Assembly: GCF_018413525.1 (NCBI RefSeq)
Contig: NZ_JAHCDD010000010.1
Coordinates: forward strand, 1 to 64,000
From: Acidovorax sp. CCYZU-2555
GTDB lineage: Bacteria > Pseudomonadota > Gammaproteobacteria > Burkholderiales > Burkholderiaceae_C
DNA length: 64,000 nt
Reading direction: 5' to 3'
Shown: one piece after another, positions 1 through 11,606 of the stretch
Position numbering within the stretch: position 1 is the first letter of the stretch
Layout of the letters: the number at the start of each line of letters is the position of its first letter
Notes under the pieces: model-generated
Databases searched by the model: none
What the model saw: only the letters and a program-made list of their open reading frames with translations
Told to the model about the DNA's origin: nothing
Translations under genes and position numbers: made by a program

Positions 1-1018
1 CGCTGACCACGAACAGCAGCGCGATGAAGCCCAGGTCCATGGGTTTTTGCCTGGCGTCGCCATGCTGGGGATGGCGCTTGAAGTTCAGCCGCCACAGGCC
101 GGCCGTGCCCAGCATCAGGCTCACGCCGCCGACCGCGCCCAGGATCTTGGGCAGGCTGGGAAGGTCGTAGGGCGCGACCCAGCCGAACACATAGTGGTAG
201 ACCGTGGCCAGGCCGGTCGCGGCAAAGCACAGCATGAAGCCGTAGAAGGTCAGGTGGTGGCAGCGGCGGCGCTGCTGGGTATAGGCGTCGTCCTCGTTGT
301 TGCAGCCCTGGCCGTGGCCGCCGTCGAGGTATTTGAGGCGCAGCACGTCCGAGGTCGCCTCGGCGGCCGCGGCGCTGCCGACATCGGCGCCGCTGGTCGC
401 GGGCTTGACCTCTTTCCAGAAGCGGCGCACGCCCATGAACAGCGCGAACACCACGAACAGGAACACCGGCGCGAACATGCCCACCAGCAGGTTGTGTGGG
501 AACAGGCGGTAGAAATTGCCGCCCAGGTCGGCGCCCCAGAGCGCGGCCAGGCCATTGCCCTGCAGCACCACGGCCAGCACCAGGAACAGCGTCAGCGCCG
601 CGACCAGGGCCAGCGACAGCGTCAATCCGTTGCGCTGGTACAAGCTGCCCAGCGCGGGCGGCCAGGCGTAGTCGGCATAGGTCTTGCCGCGCACTTCGGC
701 CATGGCCTTGGGGATGTTGACCGCGAACTCGTGCGGCGGCGCGTACTGGCAGGCGTGCAGGCAGGCGCCGCAGTTGTGGCACAGGTTGGCGAGGTAGTGC
801 ACGTCGGCCGTGCCGAACTCGAGCCGGCGCGTCATCGCCGGAAATACCGCGCAGAAACCTTCGCAGTAGCGGCAGGCATTGCAGATCTGCAGCGCGCGCG
901 CGACTTCGGCTTCGGCGGAGATCAACTGGATGGGAATGACCTTGGCGGGCGACTTGGCGGCGGCCAGGCCGTTGGCCAGCGCCTTGGCGTCTTCGGTCAG
1001 GGATTGCAGGGTTTGCAT
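1..1018 (-). CDS. tcuB: Tricarballylate utilization Fe-S membrane protein TcuB, C-terminus outside window
   Basis: This gene is partial: the reading frame runs open off the left edge and about 339 residues are visible. Its role in the family is to accept electrons from the flavin of TcuA and pass them to the membrane quinone pool during oxidation of tricarballylate to cis-aconitate. The N-terminus has two cysteine clusters typical of 4Fe-4S sites, C46-x2-C49-x2-C52-x3-C56 and C80-x2-C83-x2-C86-x3-C90, followed by several hydrophobic membrane segments from about residue 130 onward. The start lies 9 bases after the tcuA stop; the sequence TAGGAAA, which includes that stop, serves as ribosome site. 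The two genes therefore look translationally linked. The identification rests on this architecture plus the tcuA neighbour. Confidence 0.88.
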   Translation of the reverse strand, partial: MQTLQSLTEDAKALANGLAAAKSPAKVIPIQLISAEAEVARALQICNACRYCEGFCAVFPAMTRRLEFGTADVHYLANLCHNCGACLHACQYAPPHEFAVNIPKAMAEVRGKTYADYAWPPALGSLYQRNGLTLSLALVAALTLFLVLAVVLQGNGLAALWGADLGGNFYRLFPHNLLVGMFAPVFLFVVFALFMGVRRFWKEVKPATSGADVGSAAAAEATSDVLRLKYLDGGHGQGCNNEDDAYTQQRRRCHHLTFYGFMLCFAATGLATVYHYVFGWVAPYDLPSLPKILGAVGGVSLMLGTAGLWRLNFKRHPQHGDARQKPMDLGFIALLFVVS

Positions 1019-1027
1019 GGCGGTTTC

Positions 1028-2446
1028 CTAGTCGGTGACGGCGCCAGCGACGGCTGGCAGGCCTTGTGCGGCCAGGGCCGCGTTGCGTCCGGCGATGCGG
1101 CCGAAGGCCGTGCCTATGGACATGCCCACGCCGGCCGTGTAGCCCTTGCCCAGCACGTTGCCGGCCATCATTTCCCCGGCGACGAACAGGTTGCTGCTCG
1201 GCTGACCCGCGAAGCGCACGGCCGCGGTGTCGTCGACCTTGAGGCCCAGGTAGGTGAAGGTCACGCCCGGGCGCAGCGCGTAGCCGTAGAACGGCGCGGT
1301 GTCTATGGGCCTGGCCCAGTGGGTCTTGGCGGGCGCCACGCCTTCGGTGTGGCAGTCGTCGAGCGCCGTGTGGTCGAACCGGCCCACGCGGCAGGCCGCG
1401 TTGTAGGTGTCCAGCGTGCGGATGAACGTCGCGGCGTCCAGGCCCAGCTTCTCGGCGAGTTCGGGCAGGCTGTTGGCGGTGATGCCCGGGAACACCGGCG
1501 GCATGAAGCGGCCAATGGCCTTGGCGTCGATGATCGAATAGGCGACCTGGCCCGGCTGCTGGGCCACGAGCCGGCCCCAGATCGCATAGCGCTTGGGCCA
1601 GAAGTCTTCGCCTTCGTCGTAGAAGCGTTCGGCGTCGCGGTTGACGACCACGCCCAGCGAGACGCAGTCGATGCGCGTGCAGATGCCTCCGTCATAGAGC
1701 GGCGCGCGCGCGTCTATCGCCACCATGTGGGCCTGCGTGGGGTCGCCTATGCGGTCGGCCTGCTGCTCGTCGAGCAGGTGGCGCAGCAGCACGCCCTTGT
1801 TGTAGGCCGTGCCGCGAATCAGGAAGTTGTCCGAAGGCCATTCGCCGCGCGCGTTCTGGCCCCAGGCCTCGCGCAGCCATTCGCGGTTGGACTCGAAGCC
1901 GCCGGCCGCGAGCACGCAGCTTTTGGCGGTGATGCGCTGGCCGTTGCACCAGGCGGCGACGAAGCGGCCGTTGTCGATTTCCAGCCTGTCCACGGGCGCT
2001 TCGTAGCGGATCTCCACGCCCAGCGCCTCGGCGCTGCGGAAGTAGGCGTTGACCAGGGCCTTGCCGCCGCCCATGAAGAAGGCGTTGGTGCGCGCGACAT
2101 GCAGCGCGCCTGACAGCGGGGGCTGGAAATGCACGCCATGGCGGCGCATCCAGTCGCGGCAGGTCGACGAGGCGCGTATCACCAGGCGCGCGAGGTGTTC
2201 GTCGGTGATGCCGCCCGTGACCTTGAGCAGGTCCTGCCAGAACTCTTCTTCGGGGTAGGCTTCGACGAGCACGTCCTGCGGCGCGTCGTGCATGCAGCGC
2301 AGATTGCGCGTGTGGGCGGAGTTGCCGCCGCGCCATTCGCGGGGTGCGGACTCCAGCAGCAGCACGCGCGCACCCGCTTCGCGCGCCATCAGGGCGGCGC
2401 AAAGGGCGGCGTTGCCACCACCGATGACCAGAACATCGGTGTCCAT
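1028..2446 (-). CDS. tcuA: FAD-dependent tricarballylate dehydrogenase TcuA
   Basis: The 472-residue protein belongs to the fumarate-reductase/succinate-dehydrogenase-like flavoproteins. In the family it oxidises tricarballylate to cis-aconitate using FAD. The N-terminus has the dinucleotide-binding stretch DVLVIGGGNAALCAAL, and the C-terminus has the GEMMAGNVLGKGYTAG-type FAD segment. I chose the ATG at 2446 because it is preceded by AAGGAG at a good distance; an ATG 51 bases further upstream in frame has no such site. tcuR lies upstream and tcuB downstream on the same strand, the same order as the tcuRABC locus known from Salmonella. A TcuC transporter is not visible and may lie beyond the left edge. 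Confidence 0.9.
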   Translation of the reverse strand: MDTDVLVIGGGNAALCAALMAREAGARVLLLESAPREWRGGNSAHTRNLRCMHDAPQDVLVEAYPEEEFWQDLLKVTGGITDEHLARLVIRASSTCRDWMRRHGVHFQPPLSGALHVARTNAFFMGGGKALVNAYFRSAEALGVEIRYEAPVDRLEIDNGRFVAAWCNGQRITAKSCVLAAGGFESNREWLREAWGQNARGEWPSDNFLIRGTAYNKGVLLRHLLDEQQADRIGDPTQAHMVAIDARAPLYDGGICTRIDCVSLGVVVNRDAERFYDEGEDFWPKRYAIWGRLVAQQPGQVAYSIIDAKAIGRFMPPVFPGITANSLPELAEKLGLDAATFIRTLDTYNAACRVGRFDHTALDDCHTEGVAPAKTHWARPIDTAPFYGYALRPGVTFTYLGLKVDDTAAVRFAGQPSSNLFVAGEMMAGNVLGKGYTAGVGMSIGTAFGRIAGRNAALAAQGLPAVAGAVTD

Positions 2447-2534
2447 GGGAATTCTCCTTGCAGTCTCTCTCGTGGGGAGCTCAACTGTAGGAATCAACCC
2501 GCCCCCGGTGCAGGGGCCTCAGTGCATGGGGGTA

Positions 2535-3509
2535 TCAGTTATCGTGATGGATAGGCGAGATGCCGCTCCAGGCGCCCGACTGCACCAGTTCGCGCACGCA
2601 GTCGACCAGCACCACGCGCGCGGCCAGCGCGGCCGGCGACAGTTCGTCTTCGGACAGGCTGCACAGCAGGTTGGTGCGCTGCGCGTCCTTGTCGGTGATC
2701 AGCGCCGATTCGAAGCGCTGGGCTGCGTCCTCGAAGCGGCCCATCGCTGCCCAGGGCTGCAGCGACGAGCCCAGGCCAGCGTCCACGGCCGCCATCACCA
2801 TCGACAGCGAATCGACTTCGAGCACCACATGCGGCGTGAAACGCGCCTGGGCGAACGCGGTGTCGAGCGTGCTGCGCAGGCCGTGCTGGCCCGTGGGCAG
2901 AATCAATGGCTCGTGCGCGAGATCGGCCAGCGCCATGGACGCGGACAGCGCGCTGGCGTGCGGGTGGCGGCGCGAGCGGATCAGGAACAGCCGTTCCTCG
3001 ATCAGCGGGTGCACCTGCCAGCGCCGCCCGCCGGGCCGGGCCTGGCCGGCCTCGCTGCCGTGCAGGCGCGTGTCGAACAGCACCGCCATGTCGAGCGCGC
3101 GCGCATTGAGCATTTCGGCCAGATGGCCCGACATGCTTTCGACCATGTGCAGGCGCACGTCGGGGTAGCGCGTGCGCATGGCCTGCATCAGCGGCAGCGC
3201 CAGAATGGTGGCGGTGGTCGGCGCCAGGCCCAGACTCACCGAGCCCGACAGCCGCGACTGCTGGGCGCTGCGCACGGCCTGGTCGGCGTGGCGCAGCGCG
3301 AGCTGGGCTTCGCGAAAGAACGCGACGCCGGCCTCGGTGGGCACGACGCCGCGCGGCGTGCGCTGCAGCAGGCGCACGGCGAGCTCGCTCTCGAGCCGCG
3401 TGATCTGCTGGCTCAGCGCCGACTGCACGACATCGAGTTCGCGCGCCGCGCGGTTCATCGACCCCATTTCCACGATGCGCACAAAGTAGCGCAGCTGCCG
3501 CAATTCCAT
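2535..3509 (-). CDS. tcuR: LysR-family regulator of the tcu genes (TcuR-like)
   Basis: The 324-residue product has a LysR winged-helix DNA-binding domain in its first 60 residues ([20 protein letters not shown], then a helix containing QSALSQQI), followed by a two-lobe effector-binding domain. It sits directly upstream of tcuA on the same strand, 88 bases away, so a role in controlling tricarballylate use is likely. The start at 3509 matches the usual LysR N-terminus; upstream in-frame starts would add 20 or more residues with no family match. Its start region faces mnmA with about 64 bases between them, so both promoters must lie in that gap. The assignment as TcuR is from context. Confidence 0.8.
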   Translation of the reverse strand: MELRQLRYFVRIVEMGSMNRAARELDVVQSALSQQITRLESELAVRLLQRTPRGVVPTEAGVAFFREAQLALRHADQAVRSAQQSRLSGSVSLGLAPTTATILALPLMQAMRTRYPDVRLHMVESMSGHLAEMLNARALDMAVLFDTRLHGSEAGQARPGGRRWQVHPLIEERLFLIRSRRHPHASALSASMALADLAHEPLILPTGQHGLRSTLDTAFAQARFTPHVVLEVDSLSMVMAAVDAGLGSSLQPWAAMGRFEDAAQRFESALITDKDAQRTNLLCSLSEDELSPAALAARVVLVDCVRELVQSGAWSGISPIHHDN

Positions 3510-3573
3510 CGCTTGTCCTGTATTTGTCCCCACCACACCGTTGTGGGTGACGGGCTGGGATAATCGCACACCT

Positions 3574-4701
3574 ATGACAAAGCATCGGGTGGTGGTGGGC
3601 CTTTCAGGCGGCGTGGATTCGGCGGTGACCGCCTATTTGCTCAAGCAGCAAGGCCATGACGTGGTCGGCATCTTCATGAAAAATTGGGAAGATGACGACG
3701 ACAGCGAATTCTGTTCGTCGAACGTCGACTTCGTCGACGCCGCGGCCGTGGCCGACGTGATCGGCATCGAGATCGAGCATGTGAACTTCGCGGCCGAGTA
3801 CAAGGACCGGGTGTTCGCCGAGTTCCTGCGCGAGTACCAGGCCGGGCGCACGCCCAACCCCGACGTGCTGTGCAACGCCGAAATCAAGTTCAAGGCCTTT
3901 CTCGACCATGCGATGCGCCTGGGCGCCGAGAAGATCGCCACCGGCCACTACGCGCGCGTGCGCCAGAACCTGCAGACGCAGCGCTTCGAGCTGCTCAAGG
4001 GCCTGGACCCGGCCAAGGACCAGAGCTATTTCCTGCACCGCCTCAACCAGGCCCAGCTGTCGAAGACGCTGTTCCCCGTGGGCGAGCTGCACAAGACCGA
4101 AGTGCGGCGCATCGCCGAGGAAATCGGCCTGCCCAACGCGAAGAAGAAAGACTCGACCGGCATCTGCTTCATCGGCGAGCGGCCGTTTCGCGATTTTCTG
4201 AACCGCTACATCAACAAGGAACCGGGCTGGATCCTCGATGATCGCGACCGCAAGCTGGGCCGCCATCAAGGCCTGTCGTTCTACACGCTGGGCCAGCGCC
4301 AGGGTCTGGGCATTGGCGGCATCAAGGAAAAAGGCGCGCAGCGCGGCGGCGGTGAACACCACCCCTGGTTCGTCGCGCGCAAGGAGCTGGACCGCAACGT
4401 GCTGCGCGTGGTGCAAGGCCATGACCATCCGTGGCTGCTGTCGCCGCAGCTCGACGCCGACAACGCCAGCTGGGTCGCGGGCGAGCCGCCGGCCGCGGGC
4501 ACCTATGGCTCCAAGACGCGCTATCGCCAGCCCGATTCGCCGGCGGTCCTCAGTCAGGCCGTGGGCGAGACTTTCCGCCTCGACTTTCCCGAACCGCAAT
4601 GGGCGGTCACGCCGGGCCAGTCGGCCGTGCTGTATGACGGCGATGTGTGCCTGGGCGGCGGCATGATTTCGGCCGTGGCCGGTTACGCGCAAGCCGCCTA
4701 G
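3574..4701 (+). CDS. mnmA: tRNA-specific 2-thiouridylase MnmA
   Basis: The 375-residue enzyme adds sulfur to uridine 34 in the wobble position of tRNA-Lys, -Glu and -Gln, using ATP and a sulfur relay. The PP-loop SGGVDS is at residues 11-16, and the two catalytic cysteines are in [13 protein letters not shown] (C100) and [10 protein letters not shown] (C198). These match C102 and C199 of the E. coli protein, and the length is normal. The start at 3574 is chosen because [16 protein letters not shown] is the usual family N-terminus. The stop codon overlaps the stop of the convergent gene on the other strand by two bases. This is a housekeeping gene. Confidence 0.97.
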   Translation: MTKHRVVVGLSGGVDSAVTAYLLKQQGHDVVGIFMKNWEDDDDSEFCSSNVDFVDAAAVADVIGIEIEHVNFAAEYKDRVFAEFLREYQAGRTPNPDVLCNAEIKFKAFLDHAMRLGAEKIATGHYARVRQNLQTQRFELLKGLDPAKDQSYFLHRLNQAQLSKTLFPVGELHKTEVRRIAEEIGLPNAKKKDSTGICFIGERPFRDFLNRYINKEPGWILDDRDRKLGRHQGLSFYTLGQRQGLGIGGIKEKGAQRGGGEHHPWFVARKELDRNVLRVVQGHDHPWLLSPQLDADNASWVAGEPPAAGTYGSKTRYRQPDSPAVLSQAVGETFRLDFPEPQWAVTPGQSAVLYDGDVCLGGGMISAVAGYAQAA

Positions 4702-5975
4702 GCAAAGCGAATCCCCTCGGTCTGGGCTTGCAGCTGGGCAAAGCTCAGCTGCAAGGCCTGCGAGGCCTTGTGAAAAGCTGCGTCCACCAGGGCCTCGTCG
4801 GTACCCGCATGCTGCAGATCTGACTTGAGATGCGCGCCTATGCGCGACAGCACCGGGTCCAGCGCAATGCCCTTGTCGTTGAACTGCGCGCAGAGCTTGT
4901 GGATCGGATAGTGCTTCCTGTCGACTTCCGAGCCTGCGGGTGCCAGGTAGTTGCGGCCTATGGTTTCGAGCAGCGTGGCGCCCTGCTTGCCGAACAGGTA
5001 GTCGATGTCCTCGAACTTCCTGGCCTCGAAATCTTCGCCCATGGCCAGGCGGCCGAAATCGATGGCCTTGAGGTGCACGCTGCCGCTGTCCTTGATCTCA
5101 TGTACGACCAGGTTGTGCATGTGCAGGTCGCGGTGGGCGACCTGGTTCTTGTAGAGCACGCGCGCCATGTCGACGATCTGCGGCAGCAGGCTTTTGGCCT
5201 GGTCGCGTGACAGCTTGTCGATGCAGTTGTCCATCTCCGTGCTGGCCACATGTTCAGGGTCATAGATGTCGACCACGGCATAGGCGTGCGCGCGGCTGAG
5301 TTCGGGGTGCAGGGTGGCGGGATCGGTGACTTTCTTCTGCGTGGAGATGTAGCTGGCCAGCTCGGGCTTGTCCTTGGCATATTGCGCCAGCGCGAGTTCG
5401 CGCTCGAAGTCCTCTTCGCCGGTCTGGGTGTCGGCGCGCAGCAGGCCGCTCCTGGCGTCGAATTTCTTGTTGACGCCGCCGCCCGAGAAGTCGGCGTCAC
5501 GCACCTGGGCAACGCGCTCCTGGGTGTCGAGCCGGTGCTGGTCGATGGTGGTGACCTGCTCCTGAAGCATGTCCGTGTCCTGGGGCTTGCCCATATGCAG
5601 GCAGATCAAATCCTTTTCATGCGTGTCGATGGTGTCGGTCTTGATGGGCTGTCCGTTGATGTAGTACTCCACCGTGTATTGGTCCGGGACATTGGGGTGG
5701 GCCGTGATGTCCAGCGTGAAAAGCGACTGGCTGTCGGGCGAGGCGAGCTGCGACAGCAAGTCGAAGCGGGCGAAATTGCTGGTGCCGCCGTCGTGCAGCA
5801 TGGCGTGCAGGTTCTGCAGTGCCAGCGCCTTGCTGTGGGGCCGGAAGAGATCGACGATGCTATCGAAAAAGTTGAGCTGGGTCGCTTGTTTGACGTCGCT
5901 GTCCATGAGCTTGGCGATGCGCGCGCTGCTCAGCGACAGCTGGGAGTTGGCCGTCAAGGGAATGGTGGTGCTCAC
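4698..5975 (-). CDS. Putative type III effector-like protein kinase
   Basis: The 425-residue product is not an ordinary metabolic protein. Residues 281-288 read HRDLHMHN, the form of a protein-kinase catalytic loop (HRDxxxxN, with D283 and N288). Residues 306-308 are DFG. The C-terminal part is therefore a compact kinase fold like the OspG/NleH secreted kinases. A glycine-rich turn is near 165-167, but I cannot place the usual ATP-binding lysine. Residues 30-115 have the layout of the N-terminal secretion domain of Salmonella effectors such as SseI and SspH2: an FF-containing helix, then RFDLLSQLA, then a beta stretch with QYTVEYY. The start is GTG with AGGAGG five bases upstream. GC looks lower than in the neighbours. 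The kinase motif is seen directly; the secretion role is inference. Confidence 0.6.
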   Translation of the reverse strand: MSTTIPLTANSQLSLSSARIAKLMDSDVKQATQLNFFDSIVDLFRPHSKALALQNLHAMLHDGGTSNFARFDLLSQLASPDSQSLFTLDITAHPNVPDQYTVEYYINGQPIKTDTIDTHEKDLICLHMGKPQDTDMLQEQVTTIDQHRLDTQERVAQVRDADFSGGGVNKKFDARSGLLRADTQTGEEDFERELALAQYAKDKPELASYISTQKKVTDPATLHPELSRAHAYAVVDIYDPEHVASTEMDNCIDKLSRDQAKSLLPQIVDMARVLYKNQVAHRDLHMHNLVVHEIKDSGSVHLKAIDFGRLAMGEDFEARKFEDIDYLFGKQGATLLETIGRNYLAPAGSEVDRKHYPIHKLCAQFNDKGIALDPVLSRIGAHLKSDLQHAGTDEALVDAAFHKASQALQLSFAQLQAQTEGIRFA

Positions 5976-6206
5976 GAAGGCCTCCTGTGGTTGGGCGAAG
6001 CAAAGGATTGGTAACCAGGGTGCATTGCGGGTTCCCTGGTCGGCGTGGTGGCGCCTGGCGGCGGCGCGGCGGTTTTCCGGGCGGAAAAGCGCATTTGGTT
6101 ATGCGGATTCCTGCGTTGTGCGCGGGCGCGGGGCTGCCGAGAATCGGCTGCTCACCGCGTGCCCCGCACGCCCGTCTTTCGCACCGCTTCCAGCTGCTCC
6201 CGTCCC

Positions 6207-7832
6207 ATGAACCAACGACTCCTTTCCCTCCGTTTTGCTGCCCCGTTTCGCGCCAGCGCCGTCGCCGGCGTTCTGCTCGCGGCCTTGATGGGCGGCGTCG
6301 CGGCACAGGCCGAAACGCTGCGCTGGGCGCGCTCCGCGGACGCTTCCACGCTGGACCCGCACGCGCTGAACAACGGCCCGAACCACAATCTGCTGCACCA
6401 GGTCTACGAGCCGTTGATCATCCGCACCGCCGACGGCAAGCTGCAGCCCACGCTGGCCACGTCGTGGACGCTGACCAGCGACCCGTCGGTATGGGAATTC
6501 AAGCTGCGCAAGGGCGTGAAGTTCCACGACGGCAGCCTGTTCACGGCCGATGATGTGCTGTTCTCTCTGGAGCGCGCGCGCTCGCCTTCGTCCGACATGC
6601 GCTCGCTGCTGGTGGCGATCACCGACGTGGTGAAGATCGATCCGTTCACCGTGCACATCAAGACTTCGGGCACCACGCCGCTGCTGCCCGACAACCTGAT
6701 CAACATCCAGATCCTGAGCGCCGCCTGGGCCAAGAAGCATGGCGTGGAAGCGCCGCAAAAGCCTTCGGCCAAGGAGGAGACCTACGCCACGCGCAACGTC
6801 AACGGCACGGGCCCCTACACGCTGGTGTCGCGCGAGCCCGATGTGCGCACGGTGCTGAAGAAATTCCCCGGCTACTGGGGTGTGGGCCTGTTCCCGCTGC
6901 CCATCGACGAGCTGGTCTATCTGCCGATCAAGGCGCCCGCGACGCGCGTCGCCGCGCTGCTGTCGGGTGAAGTCGACTTCGTGCAGGATCTGCCCATCCA
7001 GGACATCGCGCGCCTGCGCGCCGACGCCAAGCTGCGCGTCAACCAGGCCGCGGAAAACCGCACCATCTTCCTGGGCCTGAACGTGGGCGCGGCGCCGCTG
7101 ACCTACTCCGACGTCAAGGACAAGAACCCGCTGGCCGATGTGCGCGTGCGCCAGGCCTTCCAGCTGGCCATAGACCGCGTGGCGATCCAGAAGGCCGTGA
7201 TGCGCGGCCTGTCGGTGCCGACCAACATCATCGCGCCGCCGTTCGTGCATGGCTACGACAAGGCGTTCGGCGCGGTCGGCAAGGCCGATGTGGCCCAGGC
7301 CAGGAAGCTGCTGGCCGATGCCGGCTACCCGAACGGCTTCGGCATCACGCTGCATTGCACCAACGACCGCTATCTCAACGACGAGGCGATCTGCCAGGCC
7401 GTGGCCGGCTTCCTGGGCCGCGCGGGCGTGAAGACCACCGTGGTGTCGCGTCCGCTGGCGATACAGACCGCGGCGATCAACGGCCAGGACACCGACTTCT
7501 ATCTCTATGGCTGGGGTGTGCCGACCTATGACTCGGCCTACATCTTCGACTACCTGGTGCACACGCGCGGCAAGAATTCGCGCGGCGCGACCAATGCCAC
7601 GCGCTACAGCAACGACGCCGTCGATCGCCAGATCGTGTCGCTGGCCTCGGAAGGCGACAGCAAGAAGCGCGACGCGACGATCAAGAGCATCTGGACCACG
7701 GTGCAGAAGGAACTGATCTATCTGCCGCTGCACGACCAGATCCAGACCTATGCGATGAAGCGCCGCTTCGACATTCCGGTGAATCCGTCGAACACGCCGT
7801 ACTTCAAGCTGTTCAAGCTGGCCGAGAAGTAA
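6207..7832 (+). CDS. Peptide/nickel-type ABC transporter substrate-binding protein
   Basis: The 541-residue periplasmic binding protein is of the SBP_bac_5 (DppA/OppA) family, which capture peptides or related amides. A signal peptide ends near residue 35 (GGVAAQA, then ETLRWARS). The phrase GTGPYTLVSREP and the W-x-F-x-L-R-x-G-V-K-F-H-D-G stretch are typical of the family. The start at 6207 is the methionine that opens the signal peptide; a longer upstream frame would bury it. It leads a run of transporter genes (permease, permease, fused ATPase), so it is the receptor of that importer. The true ligand cannot be read from the sequence. Nearby amidase and D-amino-acid genes suggest peptides or N-acyl amino acids. 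Confidence 0.9.
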   Translation: MNQRLLSLRFAAPFRASAVAGVLLAALMGGVAAQAETLRWARSADASTLDPHALNNGPNHNLLHQVYEPLIIRTADGKLQPTLATSWTLTSDPSVWEFKLRKGVKFHDGSLFTADDVLFSLERARSPSSDMRSLLVAITDVVKIDPFTVHIKTSGTTPLLPDNLINIQILSAAWAKKHGVEAPQKPSAKEETYATRNVNGTGPYTLVSREPDVRTVLKKFPGYWGVGLFPLPIDELVYLPIKAPATRVAALLSGEVDFVQDLPIQDIARLRADAKLRVNQAAENRTIFLGLNVGAAPLTYSDVKDKNPLADVRVRQAFQLAIDRVAIQKAVMRGLSVPTNIIAPPFVHGYDKAFGAVGKADVAQARKLLADAGYPNGFGITLHCTNDRYLNDEAICQAVAGFLGRAGVKTTVVSRPLAIQTAAINGQDTDFYLYGWGVPTYDSAYIFDYLVHTRGKNSRGATNATRYSNDAVDRQIVSLASEGDSKKRDATIKSIWTTVQKELIYLPLHDQIQTYAMKRRFDIPVNPSNTPYFKLFKLAEK

Positions 7833-7903
7833 GGCCTGTGATCAGGTGACCAGGCCGGCGAGCGCGCGGCCCGGTCCTTTTCCACACTCCACGAGAAGAC
7901 TGC

Positions 7904-8869
7904 ATGCCCTTGCTGTTTGCGCGTCGCCTGGGCCAGTCGTTGCTGGTGCTGCTGGCGGTTTCCTTCATTGCCTTCCTGGTGTTTCGCCACATCGGCGACC
8001 CGACCATCAGCCTGCTGGGCGAGGATGCTTCGCTGGCCGACCGCGAGGCGGTGATTGCCGAGCTGGGCTTCGATCAGCCCGTGGCCGTTCAGTATTTGCG
8101 CTACATGGGCAATGTGCTGCAAGGCGAGTTCGGCATCTCGTATCGGCTCAAGCGACCCGTGGTCGAAGTGATTGCCGAGCGCCTGCCCGCGACGCTGGAA
8201 CTGGCGCTGATCGCCGGGCTGCTGGCCGTCGCCGGCGGGCTGGTGCTGGGCGTCTACACCGCCATCCACCGCGAGGCCTGGCTCAGCCGGGCGCTGATGA
8301 CGCTGTCGCTGGTCGGGGTCTCGCTGCCCACGTTCCTGATCGGCATAGGCCTGATCTACCTGTTTGCCGTCGAGCTGCAATGGCTGCCGTCGTTCGGCCG
8401 CGGCGACACGGTGCAGCTCGGCGGCTGGACCACGGGCTTTCTCACGGCCTCGGGCTGGGCCTCGCTGGTGCTGCCGGTGTGCACGCTGGCGATGTTCAAG
8501 CTGACGCTGATCATGCGCCTGGTGCGCGCCGAGATGCTCGAAGCGCTGCGCACCGACTATGTGCGCTTTGCGCGTGCGCGCGGCCTGCCCGAAAAGCGCA
8601 TCCATTACGGCCATGCGCTGCGCAACACGCTGATTCCCGTGGTGACCATCACCGGCCTGCAGATCGGCTCGCTGATCGCGTTCGCCATCGTCACCGAAAC
8701 CGTCTTCCAGTGGCCGGGCGTGGGCCTGCTGTTCATCAACTCGATACAGGGCGTCGATGTGCCGGTGATCGCGGCCTATCTGATGCTGATCGCGGCGCTG
8801 TACGTGGTCATCAACTTCCTCGTCGACGGCGCCTATCTGCTGGTCGATCCGCGGCTGCGCCGCGGCTGA
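7904..8869 (+). CDS. Peptide ABC transporter permease (DppB-type)
   Basis: The 321-residue inner-membrane protein has about six membrane spans, beginning with a span near residues 8-28 (SLLVLLAVSFIAFLVF). The DppB-type N-terminal region with GDP and a long periplasmic loop is present. The EAA-like coupling loop lies around residues 205-245 (EALRTDYVRFARARGL, then HALRNTLIPV), which contacts the ATPase. It is 71 bases after the receptor gene and 17 before the second permease, so it belongs to one operon. Length is normal for the family. Confidence 0.92.
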   Translation: MPLLFARRLGQSLLVLLAVSFIAFLVFRHIGDPTISLLGEDASLADREAVIAELGFDQPVAVQYLRYMGNVLQGEFGISYRLKRPVVEVIAERLPATLELALIAGLLAVAGGLVLGVYTAIHREAWLSRALMTLSLVGVSLPTFLIGIGLIYLFAVELQWLPSFGRGDTVQLGGWTTGFLTASGWASLVLPVCTLAMFKLTLIMRLVRAEMLEALRTDYVRFARARGLPEKRIHYGHALRNTLIPVVTITGLQIGSLIAFAIVTETVFQWPGVGLLFINSIQGVDVPVIAAYLMLIAALYVVINFLVDGAYLLVDPRLRRG

Positions 8870-8886
8870 GACATACCTCCAAGAAC

Positions 8887-9827
8887 ATGGCTGAAACTTC
8901 TCCTTCTCTTGTGCCGGCGCGCTGGTGGCAGCTGCGCCGCTCCGATTCGGCCGTGCTGCGCGCGCTCGGTCGCTCGCTCACGGTGCAGGCCGCCGTGGTC
9001 GTGCTGTTGCTGCTGTGCGGCTGCGCGCTGTTCACGCCCTGGCTGGCGCTGCAGAACCCGTTCGATCCCGCGGGCCTCGAATTGCTCGATGCGTTCACCG
9101 CGCCGGGCCAGGCCGGGCTCTCGGGCATCGGCTATCCGCTGGGCGCCGACGAGCAGGGCCGCGATGTCTATTCGGCGATTCTTTACGGCCTGCGCATGTC
9201 GCTGTTCGTCGGCGGTGCCTCGGTGGCGTTGTCGCTCGCCATCGGCGTGCCGCTGGGCCTGATCGCGGGCTATACCGGCGGCTGGTTCGACACGCTGGTG
9301 ATGCGCATTGCCGATGTGCAGCTGACGTTCCCGGTGCTGCTGGTCGCGCTGCTGGTGTTCGGCATCGCGCGCGGCATCCTGCCCGAGAGCTACCGCGACG
9401 ACATGGCGCTGTACGTGATCATCCTGGCGATCGGGCTGTCGGAATGGGTGCAGTACGCGCGCACCGTGCGCGGCGCCGTGATGGTCGAGAAGCACAAGGA
9501 CTATGTGCTGGCCGCGCAGGTCATAGGCCGCTCGCGCAGCGGCATTCTGGTGCGCCACATCCTGCCGAATCTGCTCGCTCCCGTGCTGGTGATCGCCACC
9601 ATCAGCTTTGCGCTGGCCATCGTCGCCGAGTCGACGCTGTCGTATCTGGGCGTGGGCCTGCCGCCGACCCAGCCTTCGCTGGGCACGCTGATCCGCGTGG
9701 GCCAGGGCTTTCTGTTTTCCGGTGAATGGTGGATTCTGCTGTTCCCCGGGCTGGTGCTGCTGGCGCTGGCACTTTCCGTCAACCTGGTCGGCGACTGGCT
9801 GCGCGACGCTTTGAACCCGAAACTGCA

Positions 9828-9831
<4 letters not shown>
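8887..9831 (+). CDS. Peptide ABC transporter permease (DppC-type)
   Basis: The 314-residue product is the second membrane subunit of the importer. It has the DppC layout: a cytoplasmic N-terminus, one early span (residues about 33-52), the phrase HPLGADEQGRDVYS-like (here YPLGADEQGRDVYSAI), and an EAA loop near residues 197-237 (HKDYVLAAQVIGRSRS, then HILPNLLAPV). I start it at the ATG at 8887, the first start after the preceding stop. Its stop overlaps the start of the ATPase gene (ATGA), which points to translational coupling. Confidence 0.92.
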
Positions 9832-11591
<1,760 letters not shown>

Positions 11592-11606
11592 TGCGCGGGC
11601 CCCGCG

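Noticed and set aside
47-2113. Long open frame on the plus strand across tcuB and tcuA
   Set aside because: It is antisense to two well-recognised genes, is rich in Arg/Ala/Gly/His/Gln, has no family motif and is a typical shadow of GC-rich codon use.
3541-3566. Promoter TTGTGG ... TAATCG before mnmA
   Set aside because: The spacing is only 14 bases, too short for a sigma-70 promoter.
5974-5999. PIP-box-like TTCGC-N16-TTCGT upstream of the effector-like kinase on the minus strand
   Set aside because: The second half overlaps the GTG start, so a -10 element would fall inside the coding region, and the spacing is 16 and not the consensus 15. Chance in GC-rich DNA is likely.
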